The notes under the pieces were generated by a model that ran no database searches, was not told the origin of the DNA, and worked only from the letters and a program-made list of their open reading frames with translations. 44,368 nucleotides of DNA from Actinomycetota bacterium (GTDB taxonomy: Bacteria; Actinomycetota; Acidimicrobiia; Acidimicrobiales; Ilumatobacteraceae). The translations under genes and the position numbers were made by a program. Shown piece after piece: positions 34,567-41,515 of this stretch (positions are counted from its first letter, which is position 1; each line of letters opens with the position of its first letter). Location: NCBI GenBank assembly GCA_017856115.1, contig JAFMFM010000012.1, positions 1-44,368 on the forward strand. Reading direction: 5' to 3'.

Positions 34567-34848
34567 TTACCGGTTTGGATTCAGTTCGGCCTTCAGCGTT
34601 GAGCTGGGGCTGAACTTCATCGCTGTAGAAGCGGCGATCTGAACCGGTTCCCCCGTTCGAGGGTTGCGGCCCGTACGCGCCTGGCGCTTCGACGTCGAGA
34701 ACGAACCGAAGCCCGGCCACGACACTTTGTCGCCCTTCTTTGCAGACTCGACAACAAGGTCGACGAACGCCTGGATGACGCGATCAGCTTCCGCTGATGG
34801 AACATTGGCCTTCGCCGCTACTGCTGCGAGGAGGTCTGCTTTGGTCAT
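34567..34848 (-). CDS. hup: HU-family DNA-binding protein (tail-less)
   Basis: A 93-residue HU protein. The N-terminal helices MTKADLLAAVAAKANVPSAE, the core VSWPGFGSFSTSKRQARTGR and the arm region NPRTGEPVQIAAS are standard, with the terminal KFSPSSTLKAELN. Unlike the HU at 22577 it stops at the core, without a basic tail. It has a ribosome binding site (AAGGA, 7 nt before the ATG), hence a true 5' leader. The lysine-rich peptide follows on the same transcript. The frame upstream to 35088 is not coding. Confidence 0.93.
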   Translation of the reverse strand: MTKADLLAAVAAKANVPSAEADRVIQAFVDLVVESAKKGDKVSWPGFGSFSTSKRQARTGRNPRTGEPVQIAASTAMKFSPSSTLKAELNPNR

Positions 34849-35345
34849 TGCTATTCCTTGCTTTCTCGGAATCGGAGTTCCGTGACCATCAATCTGAGTG
34901 GATACGACGACAAAATGCAAGTACCAGCGTGCAACGAGTTGCGTCGGGGTGACGCGCGTCGCAAATTCTTTCGAAGCTCGATGCGTCGCTGCACGCGACC
35001 GTGAAGAAACCGAATTTTGTCGGATTTTGTGAATATCCACAAGGGCACTACCGTCCAGAAGTCGTGCTGCCTTGTTCCAGGTAGTCACAAAGTACCCATA
35101 TTTACGAGCGAATCATGATGTTTTTGCACCTTGGGAGTGTTGGGCGACACACCGCGTTAACGGGCCGCTACCTATTTCGTCGGACAATTGCACATGGCAT
35201 CACAACGGAATGCGGCAGGTCGAAGTGCGACGACGACCCACATCCGCCACCACCGTTCATGGTCGGCCAAAAAAATTTTCGGTATGAGACAAAAATTCAT
35301 CAAAAAAGTGCAGAACAATCCACCACTCCATCGAGTGCAACGACC
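34849..35345. promoter_or_regulatory. Divergent intergenic region between HU and phoH
   Basis: The longest gene-free stretch (497 bp), locally AT-richer than the rest. It must hold the HU promoter and leader (minus) and the phoH promoter (plus), but I see no clear -35/-10 pair for either; TTGCAT, 17 bp, TCAGAT on the minus strand is only a weak candidate. A 5-bp inverted repeat (34867-34871 and 34878-34882) lies in the HU leader. Poly-A tracts near 35269-35276 and 35308 may bend the DNA. Frames here look non-coding. Confidence 0.5.
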
Positions 35346-36761
35346 ATGCTTGGACTGTTGTCCGCTGAACCGCTCCGCAAACTGTCTCCACTCGACGTCG
35401 ACGTTGCCACCGAGCGAAGCGGTGTCGCCCTGTCGCTCGTGCCGCAACGCATCGTGCTGGACACGTCGGTGTTGATCGCCGATCCGATGTCGATGCATGC
35501 GTTTCCGGGATGTGCCGTGGTGATTCCGCTCACCGTGGTGGAGGAACTCGACAGCCTAAAGACACGAATGGACGACGTTGGGCGATCGGCGCGTACCGCA
35601 CTGCGCAACGTCGAGGAATTGCGCCGTCTCGCTGGTGGTTCTCTCGCGGAGCCCACCCCGTTGTCCAACGACCCCGACTCCGGAACGTTGCACATCGAGG
35701 TGAACCACGTAGACCGCGATCGCCTCGAGCACCACGGGCTCGATCCGTCGGTTCCGGACAATCGCATCATCGGGGCCGCCCTCGGACAATCGAAGATTGC
35801 CCCGACGTGCATGGTGTCGAATGACGCCGCACTGCGAATCAAAGCTGCTCACCTCGGGCTCACCGCCAGCGAACACCACCCGATTGCACGGTCGGCGGCG
35901 GACCGTGCCATGGGTTGGGTGACGCTGGAGGCCGATACCGCCGCTGTGGATGGTCTCTATTCGCACGGCGTCACCGCGCTCGACGCGGTGGATGGGGCGG
36001 GGCATCTCTACAACAACAATTTCGCCGTGCTGCGTTGCGGATCTCAGAGTGCACTCGCCCGCGTACGCGACGGCGAAATGCGCCTCATCGACACCAACAC
36101 CCCCGAGGCATGGGGATTGCGACCACGCAACAAGGAACAGCGCTTCGCACTCGAACTACTTCTCGACCCGTCAATCGCCGTGATTGCGCTCGACGGTCGC
36201 GCCGGTACGGGAAAGACGGTGATGGCGATCGCCGCCGGACTCGAACAGGTGGTGGAGCAGCGTCGCTACGAACGTCTTGCGGTGTATCGCCCACTGGTTC
36301 CCGTGGGACGTGCCGACGTTGGTTTCCTCCCCGGTGGCCTCGAAGAAAAACTGGATCCGTGGATGTCGGCCATTCACGACGCAATCATCGCGCTGACCCA
36401 GGAGCGCTCGAGCCGCGATGCTCGAAGCCTGATCGAGGATCTCTCCGATCGTGGACAGCTCACGTTGGAATCGGTCACGTTCTTGCGTGGCCGGTCCTTG
36501 CAGGGGCAATTCGTCGTGGTGGACGAGGCCCAAAATCTGGAGCCCACCACGTTGAAGACCATTCTCACGCGGATTGGGGAAGGCACCAAGGTGGTATTTA
36601 CCGGTGACACCAGCCAGATCGATGCCCCGTACATGGGGGAAAGCAACAATGCCCTCGCCGTGCTGATCAACGCCTTTGCCGGACAGTCGCTGTTTGGCCA
36701 CGTCACCCTGGCGGCATGCGAACGCTCGGAAGTGGCCAGCCTGGCCGCCGAGTTGCTCTAA
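35346..36761 (+). CDS. phoH2: PhoH family protein with N-terminal PIN domain (PhoH2)
   Basis: A 471-residue PIN-PhoH fusion. The PIN domain starts VLDTSVLIADP with its first acidic residue and has Asp/Glu in VVEELDSLKTR and VPDNRIIGAAL; the PhoH ATPase has Walker A GRAGTGKT, Walker B VVVDEAQN and KVVFTGDTSQID. Such proteins are RNA-unwinding ribonucleases in mycobacteria, where phoH2 can be paired with an antitoxin-like partner; none is visible here. ATG 35346 is the first start with family sequence; the frame is open to 35115 but the extra 77 residues look non-coding. Confidence 0.88.
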   Translation: MLGLLSAEPLRKLSPLDVDVATERSGVALSLVPQRIVLDTSVLIADPMSMHAFPGCAVVIPLTVVEELDSLKTRMDDVGRSARTALRNVEELRRLAGGSLAEPTPLSNDPDSGTLHIEVNHVDRDRLEHHGLDPSVPDNRIIGAALGQSKIAPTCMVSNDAALRIKAAHLGLTASEHHPIARSAADRAMGWVTLEADTAAVDGLYSHGVTALDAVDGAGHLYNNNFAVLRCGSQSALARVRDGEMRLIDTNTPEAWGLRPRNKEQRFALELLLDPSIAVIALDGRAGTGKTVMAIAAGLEQVVEQRRYERLAVYRPLVPVGRADVGFLPGGLEEKLDPWMSAIHDAIIALTQERSSRDARSLIEDLSDRGQLTLESVTFLRGRSLQGQFVVVDEAQNLEPTTLKTILTRIGEGTKVVFTGDTSQIDAPYMGESNNALAVLINAFAGQSLFGHVTLAACERSEVASLAAELL

Positions 36762-36765
36762 ACCG

Positions 36766-36790
36766 GGCCGGCCGCAAGCCCTCGCCGGCC
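36766..36790 (+). terminator. Stem-loop after phoH
   Basis: GGCCGGC (36766-36772) pairs with GCCGGCC (36784-36790) around an 11-nt loop, 4 nt after the phoH stop. It has no U-run, so it is a weak or factor-assisted terminator. The whiB promoter follows at 36824. Confidence 0.5.
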
Positions 36791-36823
36791 GACAAACGTC
36801 ACAACCTCGCCCAAAGATTCCAC

Positions 36824-36852
36824 TTGACAGGCTGCGACCCGCTGTTTAGTGT
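36824..36852 (+). promoter_or_regulatory. whiB promoter
   Basis: Consensus -35 TTGACA (36824-36829), a 17-bp spacer, and -10 TAGTGT (36847-36852). It is the best -35 in the window. It puts the transcription start near 36859, about 115 nt before the whiB ATG. Confidence 0.65.
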
Positions 36853-36872
36853 TAAATACCGAGCACAGTCTC

Positions 36873-36938
36873 CCCTCGTCCGATCAGCCCCCTCCCAATC
36901 GATCGGACGAGGGTCTTGCTTCCAGCGTGGGAAGCAAG
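36873..36938 (+). promoter_or_regulatory. Structured 5' leader of whiB (two stem-loops)
   Basis: Two strong hairpins in tandem inside the predicted leader. The first has a perfect 13-bp stem (36873-36885 and 36901-36913) with a 15-nt loop; the second has a perfect 9-bp stem (36915-36923 and 36930-36938) with a 6-nt loop. An AAGGAG at 36936-36941 starts in the second stem and sits 3 nt before an in-frame GTG (36945). No known riboswitch class is recognised. Confidence 0.6.
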
Positions 36939-36974
36939 GAGACGGTGCGAGCCCCAACACCTACGAGGCACGAG

Positions 36975-37367
36975 ATGACCACCTTCGACACACGCACCGA
37001 AACCCCTACCACGGCGGCTCCCGACGATTTCGATCTTCGGGGTCCCATCGGCGACATCGACTGGACGCAATTCGCCAATTGCAAAGGCAAGACGCACCTC
37101 TTCTTTGCGCCGAAGGCGGAGCGCCCGCAGGCGCGGGCTCGACGCGAAGCCAAGGCTCGATCGCTGTGCAACGGATGCATCGTCAACGCCACGTGCCGTG
37201 AGTTCGCACGGGTGAATCACGAGTACGGGTACTGGGGCGGCGAGAGCGAAGAGGAGCGTCACCTCGCTGGCTTTACCATCGCGGCTCCGGTCGGCCTGCG
37301 CAGCGCCAAGTACCGCAACCTTCGCAGCGAGGGCACCGAGCCGACTGGGGCGTCAGCGGAGCGCTGA
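36975..37367 (+). CDS. whiB: WhiB-family Fe-S transcriptional regulator
   Basis: A 130-residue WhiB-like protein. The four 4Fe-4S ligands are Cys36, Cys65, Cys68 and Cys74 (C ... C-x2-C-x5-C in LCNGCIVNATC). The GYWGGESEEER turn and a basic C-terminal region (GLRSAKYRNLRS) for DNA binding follow. WhiB proteins bind the principal sigma factor and respond to O2 or NO. By sequence it is closest to WhiB1/WhiB2-like proteins, which control cell division or are essential in relatives. ATG 36975 has GAGG 6 nt upstream; GTG 36945 is an in-frame alternative. The gene has a clear promoter and a long, folded leader. Confidence 0.92.
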   Translation: MTTFDTRTETPTTAAPDDFDLRGPIGDIDWTQFANCKGKTHLFFAPKAERPQARARREAKARSLCNGCIVNATCREFARVNHEYGYWGGESEEERHLAGFTIAAPVGLRSAKYRNLRSEGTEPTGASAER

Positions 37368-38072
37368 CTACCGGCTGGTCTCGCGCAGTGCGAGCAGCCG
37401 TTCGAACAGTTCCGGTCGCATCGAGATGAAGAGTCCGGTCGACTCTGCGCACAACGTGTCGCCCTGATGCACGGTGCCACGCGTGAAGATCTTTCGTCCC
37501 TCCACTCGTTCGCACCAGCCACGGAACACCAGCTCGCGCAAGATGGGTGTGGGTGACCGGTAATCGACCGTCAGATTGGCGGTCATGCCGGGCTGGCCGG
37601 ATGCCGACTGGGCAACCCCCAGCACCTCGTCGAACGCACTTGCGATGAATCCACCGTGCACACAACCTGGTGCTCCCTCGTACGGAGCGGTGAAGGTGAT
37701 GCGGCCTTCGACGATGGCGTTGGGACCATCCTGCAGCACGGTGACGGTCAATGGAACCGCGATGGGATTGATGGTGCCCAACACGGGGCTGCGAGCGAGA
37801 AAGTTCTTTCGGCGCTCGGCGAGCGCAGCCTCGTTCACACCCTCTGCCCCGGCATGACCCCGTGCAACGAGCGCGGCAACCCCGGCGCGAACCTGATCGC
37901 GCACCATGCGGATCTCTTCCACCGTGGCATCGGTGGAGATGATCTCGCCAATCATGGCGCGCACCTCGTTGGCCAGTTCTACCCGTGCGACATCCTGGTC
38001 CGAGAGGGGCTCGGTTTGTATATGGAAGCCACCGAAATGGTTCGTGGCGTCCCCGCCCGAATCTTGCGTCAC
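37368..38072 (-). CDS. PaaI-like hot-dog thioesterase
   Basis: A 234-residue protein with a C-terminal hot-dog domain. The signature GCVHGGFIASAFDEVLG and the later TANLTVDYRSPTPI place it with PaaI/DUF4442-like acyl-CoA thioesterases. An N-terminal helical part of about 95 residues is not assigned. The ATG overlaps the exonuclease III stop by four bases (38069-38072), so it is co-translated from the xthA transcript. The acyl-CoA substrate is unknown. Confidence 0.83.
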   Translation of the reverse strand: MTQDSGGDATNHFGGFHIQTEPLSDQDVARVELANEVRAMIGEIISTDATVEEIRMVRDQVRAGVAALVARGHAGAEGVNEAALAERRKNFLARSPVLGTINPIAVPLTVTVLQDGPNAIVEGRITFTAPYEGAPGCVHGGFIASAFDEVLGVAQSASGQPGMTANLTVDYRSPTPILRELVFRGWCERVEGRKIFTRGTVHQGDTLCAESTGLFISMRPELFERLLALRETSR

Positions 38073-38839
38073 TGCGATACCTCGATCAATACGGGGGCGT
38101 GATCACTGGGTTGCTCGCCCTTGCGGGCGTTGCGATCGATGACCGACCATGTGGTGCGCTTTGCGACACCATCGGTGACCAGCATCAAGTCGATTCGCAT
38201 CCCCCACCCGCGGTGGAACGAGCCGTTGCGGTAGTCCCACCACGAGTAGATGCCGGGTTCGGGATGTTGCTCGCGCACGATGTCGCGCAAGCCCCACCTT
38301 GCCAGCGCCTCGAGCCGCTGACGTTCGGGGGCGCTCACGTGCGTGGAGCCCTCGAGCGCTTTTGCATCCCACACGTCGATGTCGGCTGGCGCAATGTTGT
38401 AGTCACCACCGACCACCAGGTTGCCCGAAGGCTTGGCGATGGCCGCCACATGCTCTGCCAATTGATCGAGCCAACGCAGTTTGTACTGGTAGTGCTCATG
38501 GTCGAGTGCGCGACCGTTCGGCACGTATACCGACACCACGGTGATGCCACCGCATTCGGCGGTGATGATTCGTGCCTCCGAGTCCGGTTCGCCCACCGCA
38601 AAATTGGCCCTGGGATTGGCGAGACCAACCTTGGAGAGCACCGCAACGCCGTTCCACTGTCCTTGTCCGAAGTGCGCGGACTCGTACCCCATCTCGGTGA
38701 AGGTGAGCGCGGGAAACGCCTTGTCGGTCATCTTGGTTTCCTGCATCAGCACCACATCGGGCCGCACATCCTCCAGCCAGGCCTGCACACGCTGCAATCG
38801 AGCCTTCAACGAGTTGACGTTCCACGTGGCGATCAGCAC
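38069..38839 (-). CDS. xthA: Exodeoxyribonuclease III (AP endonuclease)
   Basis: A 256-residue exonuclease III that repairs abasic sites and 3' blocks. Catalytic landmarks are ATWNVNSLK, LMQETKMTD (Glu), VVSVYVPNG (Tyr), GGDYNIAPADID (Asp/Asn) and the final SDHAPV (Asp-His), with RIDLMLVT before it. Length and order are canonical. Leaderless start: TACCGT at 38851-38846, 6 nt before the GTG. A thioesterase gene is coupled downstream. Confidence 0.95.
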   Translation of the reverse strand: MLIATWNVNSLKARLQRVQAWLEDVRPDVVLMQETKMTDKAFPALTFTEMGYESAHFGQGQWNGVAVLSKVGLANPRANFAVGEPDSEARIITAECGGITVVSVYVPNGRALDHEHYQYKLRWLDQLAEHVAAIAKPSGNLVVGGDYNIAPADIDVWDAKALEGSTHVSAPERQRLEALARWGLRDIVREQHPEPGIYSWWDYRNGSFHRGWGMRIDLMLVTDGVAKRTTWSVIDRNARKGEQPSDHAPVLIEVSQ

Positions 38840-38913
38840 GTCACAACGGTAGTTGTCGGCCGTCGCGTCACTCTCGTCGTGAGATGGTCGGTTCGTGCTC
38901 GTAGCCTCGTCGC

Positions 38914-39288
38914 ATGGCGGTGCGCGAACTCGTCGGCGTGTACGACGCCGACGCCACGCTGTGGGGTGAGGTGTCGTATTGGATCGGCGCCCGCCTCGGA
39001 CGGCGCCACTGCGGTCTGTGCGACATCACCCACGGTCTGTTCACCAAGAAGTCGCAGTGGCAGGCATGCGAGACCCGGTTACCGGTGTCTTTTTCCACCC
39101 ATCACCGCAACGACCAGCCCGCCGACGTGCGGGCGTGCATCGGTGGTCGACTGCCCGCAGTGGTGGCCCGCACCGACGATGGCGTCAGATTGATCGCGGC
39201 ACCCGAAGAACTCGCGAGTTGCGGAGGCGACGCCGAGGCGCTACTGACGCTGTTGACGTCGAAGCTCGACGCCGACGACTACAAGTAG
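38914..39288 (+). CDS. Conserved hypothetical protein with CxxC
   Basis: A 124-residue protein with ELVGVYDADATLWGE, a RRHCGLCDITHG segment containing CxxC, and the acidic ending KLDADDYK. I have seen this general pattern as an unannotated actinobacterial family, but no function is known to me. The CxxC-plus-His might bind a metal. Leaderless start: TAGCCT at 38902-38907, 6 nt before the ATG. Its end overlaps the end of the convergent AAA+ gene by 10 bp. Confidence 0.7.
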   Translation: MAVRELVGVYDADATLWGEVSYWIGARLGRRHCGLCDITHGLFTKKSQWQACETRLPVSFSTHHRNDQPADVRACIGGRLPAVVARTDDGVRLIAAPEELASCGGDAEALLTLLTSKLDADDYK

Positions 39289-40682
39289 ACGCCGCGGTGG
39301 GCGCCCGCCTCGGGTACCACGGCATCCGGATCGGGAATCACCTCGGCGGTGATGGTGGTGAGGTCAACGGCGTTCACCTCACCGCTGCGCGTTGCCCAAA
39401 CGGCATGACGACGCACTACTTCATTGAAGAAATTGCGCATCGCTCGACCGTTGCCAAAGCCCCGCCCACGCGGAAGCGAATTCACATGGGCGATTACCTT
39501 CTCACGTGCTTCGACGGTGAGTACGAGCTCGTACTCGGCGAGATACAGATCGAAGATCCGACCCAACTCCTCGGTGGTGTAGTCGGGAAAGTCGATCACT
39601 ACGTCGAAACGACTTCGTAGTCCAGGGTTTGCGTCGAGAAAGCCCTGCATTTCCTTGGGGTATCCCGCAACGATCACCACGATCTCGCCGCGGTTGTCCT
39701 CCATGAACTTGAGCAGTGTCTCGATGGCTTCCGGACCATAACCCTGGTGCTGATGCGCCGTGAGCCCGTATGCCTCGTCGATGAACAACACACCACCCCG
39801 TGCCTCCTCGCACAGTCGCTGGGTCTTGATCGGTGTCTGACCGATGTAGGCGGCGATCAACTTGGAACAGTCGGCCTCCACGACATGGCCCTTTTTCAGG
39901 ATTCCCAAGGCCTTGTAGAGATCGGCCACCAGACGCGCCACGGTGGTCTTGCCGGTGCCCGGATTCCCCGTGAACACAAGGTGCGGTGACTGGTCGATTG
40001 CGGGCATACCTGCAGCAACGCGCGCATTGGTGAATTCACGCGCTGCGACCAGACGTTCCACTTCGAGCTTGACCGGCTCCAACCCCACCAGTCGGCGAAG
40101 GTTTCCGAGGATCTGAGTGGTCGATGCATCGGTCACGCGAACACACGGCTTGCGTGCCCGCGCAGCACTGGTGGAATCACCACCAACATCGTCGACTTCG
40201 TCATCGATGTTTTCGGTGATCCGCTCGTGTTGGCGCCTCGTGGTGCGCTTCTCGGGCTTTTCGCGCAACGGACTCTGTGCTTTCGGCGAGAACTCCGCAG
40301 TTCGCGACAACACCGGACGCTGTTCAGCCACCTGGTACACGATGCTGTCGAGCGACTCGATGAGCTGTTCTGGGCTGATACCGGCAACCGACAACGAATG
40401 TGTTGCGGTGATGGTGTGCTCACCGTTGTTCGATTTGGCCACCTTGAATACCGTGAAGGGCAACTGGCCGTTCAGTCGATTGATGAGATCCTGCTTGCTG
40501 CGCACCAGTTTGGTGGTGCATACGTCCACCGAGAATGCCACCACAAGGTGCCCGTTGAAGCGCTCGTACACTCGGCCGATGAACTCCTCATCCTGGTAAG
40601 AGAACCAGAAATTTCCGCCCACTTCGATGTCGCCGTGCAGGTCGGAAACCATTTCGGTAACGAGTTGCCGTAGATACTCCAC
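39279..40682 (-). CDS. CbxX/CfqX-type AAA+ ATPase with N-terminal YbjN-like domain
   Basis: A 467-residue ATPase. Residues 1-120 form a YbjN/type III chaperone-like domain (FWFSYQDEEFIGRVYERFNG, DLINRLNGQLPFTVFKV). A charged linker of about 60 residues leads to a CbxX/SpoVK/EccA-type AAA+ module: Walker A GNPGTGKT (239-246), Walker B VLFIDE (298-303), then VIVAGYPKEM and the NPGLRSRFD arginine finger. Relatives remodel protein complexes, such as Rubisco activase CbbX and the type VII secretion EccA; no Rubisco or ESX genes are here. GTG 40682 directly follows the sigma-like gene stop, so they are made together. Confidence 0.83.
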   Translation of the reverse strand: MEYLRQLVTEMVSDLHGDIEVGGNFWFSYQDEEFIGRVYERFNGHLVVAFSVDVCTTKLVRSKQDLINRLNGQLPFTVFKVAKSNNGEHTITATHSLSVAGISPEQLIESLDSIVYQVAEQRPVLSRTAEFSPKAQSPLREKPEKRTTRRQHERITENIDDEVDDVGGDSTSAARARKPCVRVTDASTTQILGNLRRLVGLEPVKLEVERLVAAREFTNARVAAGMPAIDQSPHLVFTGNPGTGKTTVARLVADLYKALGILKKGHVVEADCSKLIAAYIGQTPIKTQRLCEEARGGVLFIDEAYGLTAHQHQGYGPEAIETLLKFMEDNRGEIVVIVAGYPKEMQGFLDANPGLRSRFDVVIDFPDYTTEELGRIFDLYLAEYELVLTVEAREKVIAHVNSLPRGRGFGNGRAMRNFFNEVVRRHAVWATRSGEVNAVDLTTITAEVIPDPDAVVPEAGAHRGVYL

Positions 40683-41330
40683 TTATTCGACCTCCCAATC
40701 GTTGTCTTCGAGCATTGCCCTTGCGATCTTCTTTGCCTTGCTGATTTCACGGTTCAGGTGTTCTCGGCCAACACCGAGCACCTTCGCCGCCGCGGTCTGG
40801 GTGAGACCATTGATTTGGGTGAGCACGAGGCCCTCCCACGCCAGCGACGAGATGTTTTCGCGGACCTCTCGGATGATTCCCTCCCGGTAGTCATCCTCAA
40901 CGAAGTCCTCCGGATTCAGGACGGTTCCGGACTGACGAGCAATCAACGATTCGCCGTCGCGATCGCCCTGGACGCCCGGTTCGTCTCCGATCACCGTGCG
41001 TGAACCACGCGCACCGTGGCCGCGTTGGGCGTTGTCGCGACGGCAGTAATCGACGAATGCATTGGCTGCCACCGCGTTCGCCGCATGATCCGCCGTCGGA
41101 TAGCGGTCCATGTAACCACGGACGTTGCGGATCACCTTCTGGATCGCAAAGTTGGCGACATCGGTTGGCTTGTGGCCTCGAAGATTGGCCTTGGCAATCT
41201 TGTAGCCATAGGACTTGCACAGGTGTGCATACACCGCCTCGACGTACTGACGTTGGGCGGGGGTGAGTGGGGTGGCGGGTGTTGCGTTGGTCTCCTTTTT
41301 GCTGGTTGGGTCGTTGGATTGCTGCTTCAT
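40683..41330 (-). CDS. ECF-like RNA polymerase sigma factor
   Basis: A 215-residue sigma-70-like protein. The sigma-2 region is recognisable in DVANFAIQKVIRNVRGYMDR and AANAFVDYCRRDNAQRG, and the sigma-4 helix-turn-helix in GLTQTAAAKVLGVGREHLNREI. The linker between them is longer than usual, and the order region 2-linker-region 4 is kept. It has a good AGAGGA ribosome binding site 6 nt before the ATG. No anti-sigma gene is adjacent; the AAA+ ATPase immediately downstream (zero gap) may play a control role. A diverged phage-like DNA-binding protein is the alternative. Confidence 0.72.
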   Translation of the reverse strand: MKQQSNDPTSKKETNATPATPLTPAQRQYVEAVYAHLCKSYGYKIAKANLRGHKPTDVANFAIQKVIRNVRGYMDRYPTADHAANAVAANAFVDYCRRDNAQRGHGARGSRTVIGDEPGVQGDRDGESLIARQSGTVLNPEDFVEDDYREGIIREVRENISSLAWEGLVLTQINGLTQTAAAKVLGVGREHLNREISKAKKIARAMLEDNDWEVE

Positions 41331-41515
41331 TTCGTCCTCTCTGCTGGTGATGGGCTGTCAGAGAGAGCATGGCAACGGGGTGTTACATAGTATTAGCGTT
41401 TTTACCAATAGCCTGCTTTCTCACCGACATTACGCACACCATGGTCATACTTGTGATGTTTTTGCCGTAAGATAAGGGTCATTGTTCGGAACCGATCACT
41501 ATAGCAGGTACTCTC
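41331..41515. promoter_or_regulatory. Divergent control region of the sigma-AAA+ and NUDIX genes
   Basis: An AT-richer 185-bp region between the divergent starts. On the minus strand TACTAT lies near 41390; on the plus strand TAAGAT (41468-41473) and TATAGC (41500-41505) are possible -10 boxes. No good -35 partner or palindromic operator stands out by eye. If the NUDIX protein acts like NrtR, its operator should be here. Confidence 0.4.

Noticed and set aside
36849-36974. N-terminal extension of WhiB from GTG 36849
   Set aside because: That codon starts inside the -10 region of the promoter, and the hairpins lie within the extension; ATG 36975 has a properly spaced RBS.
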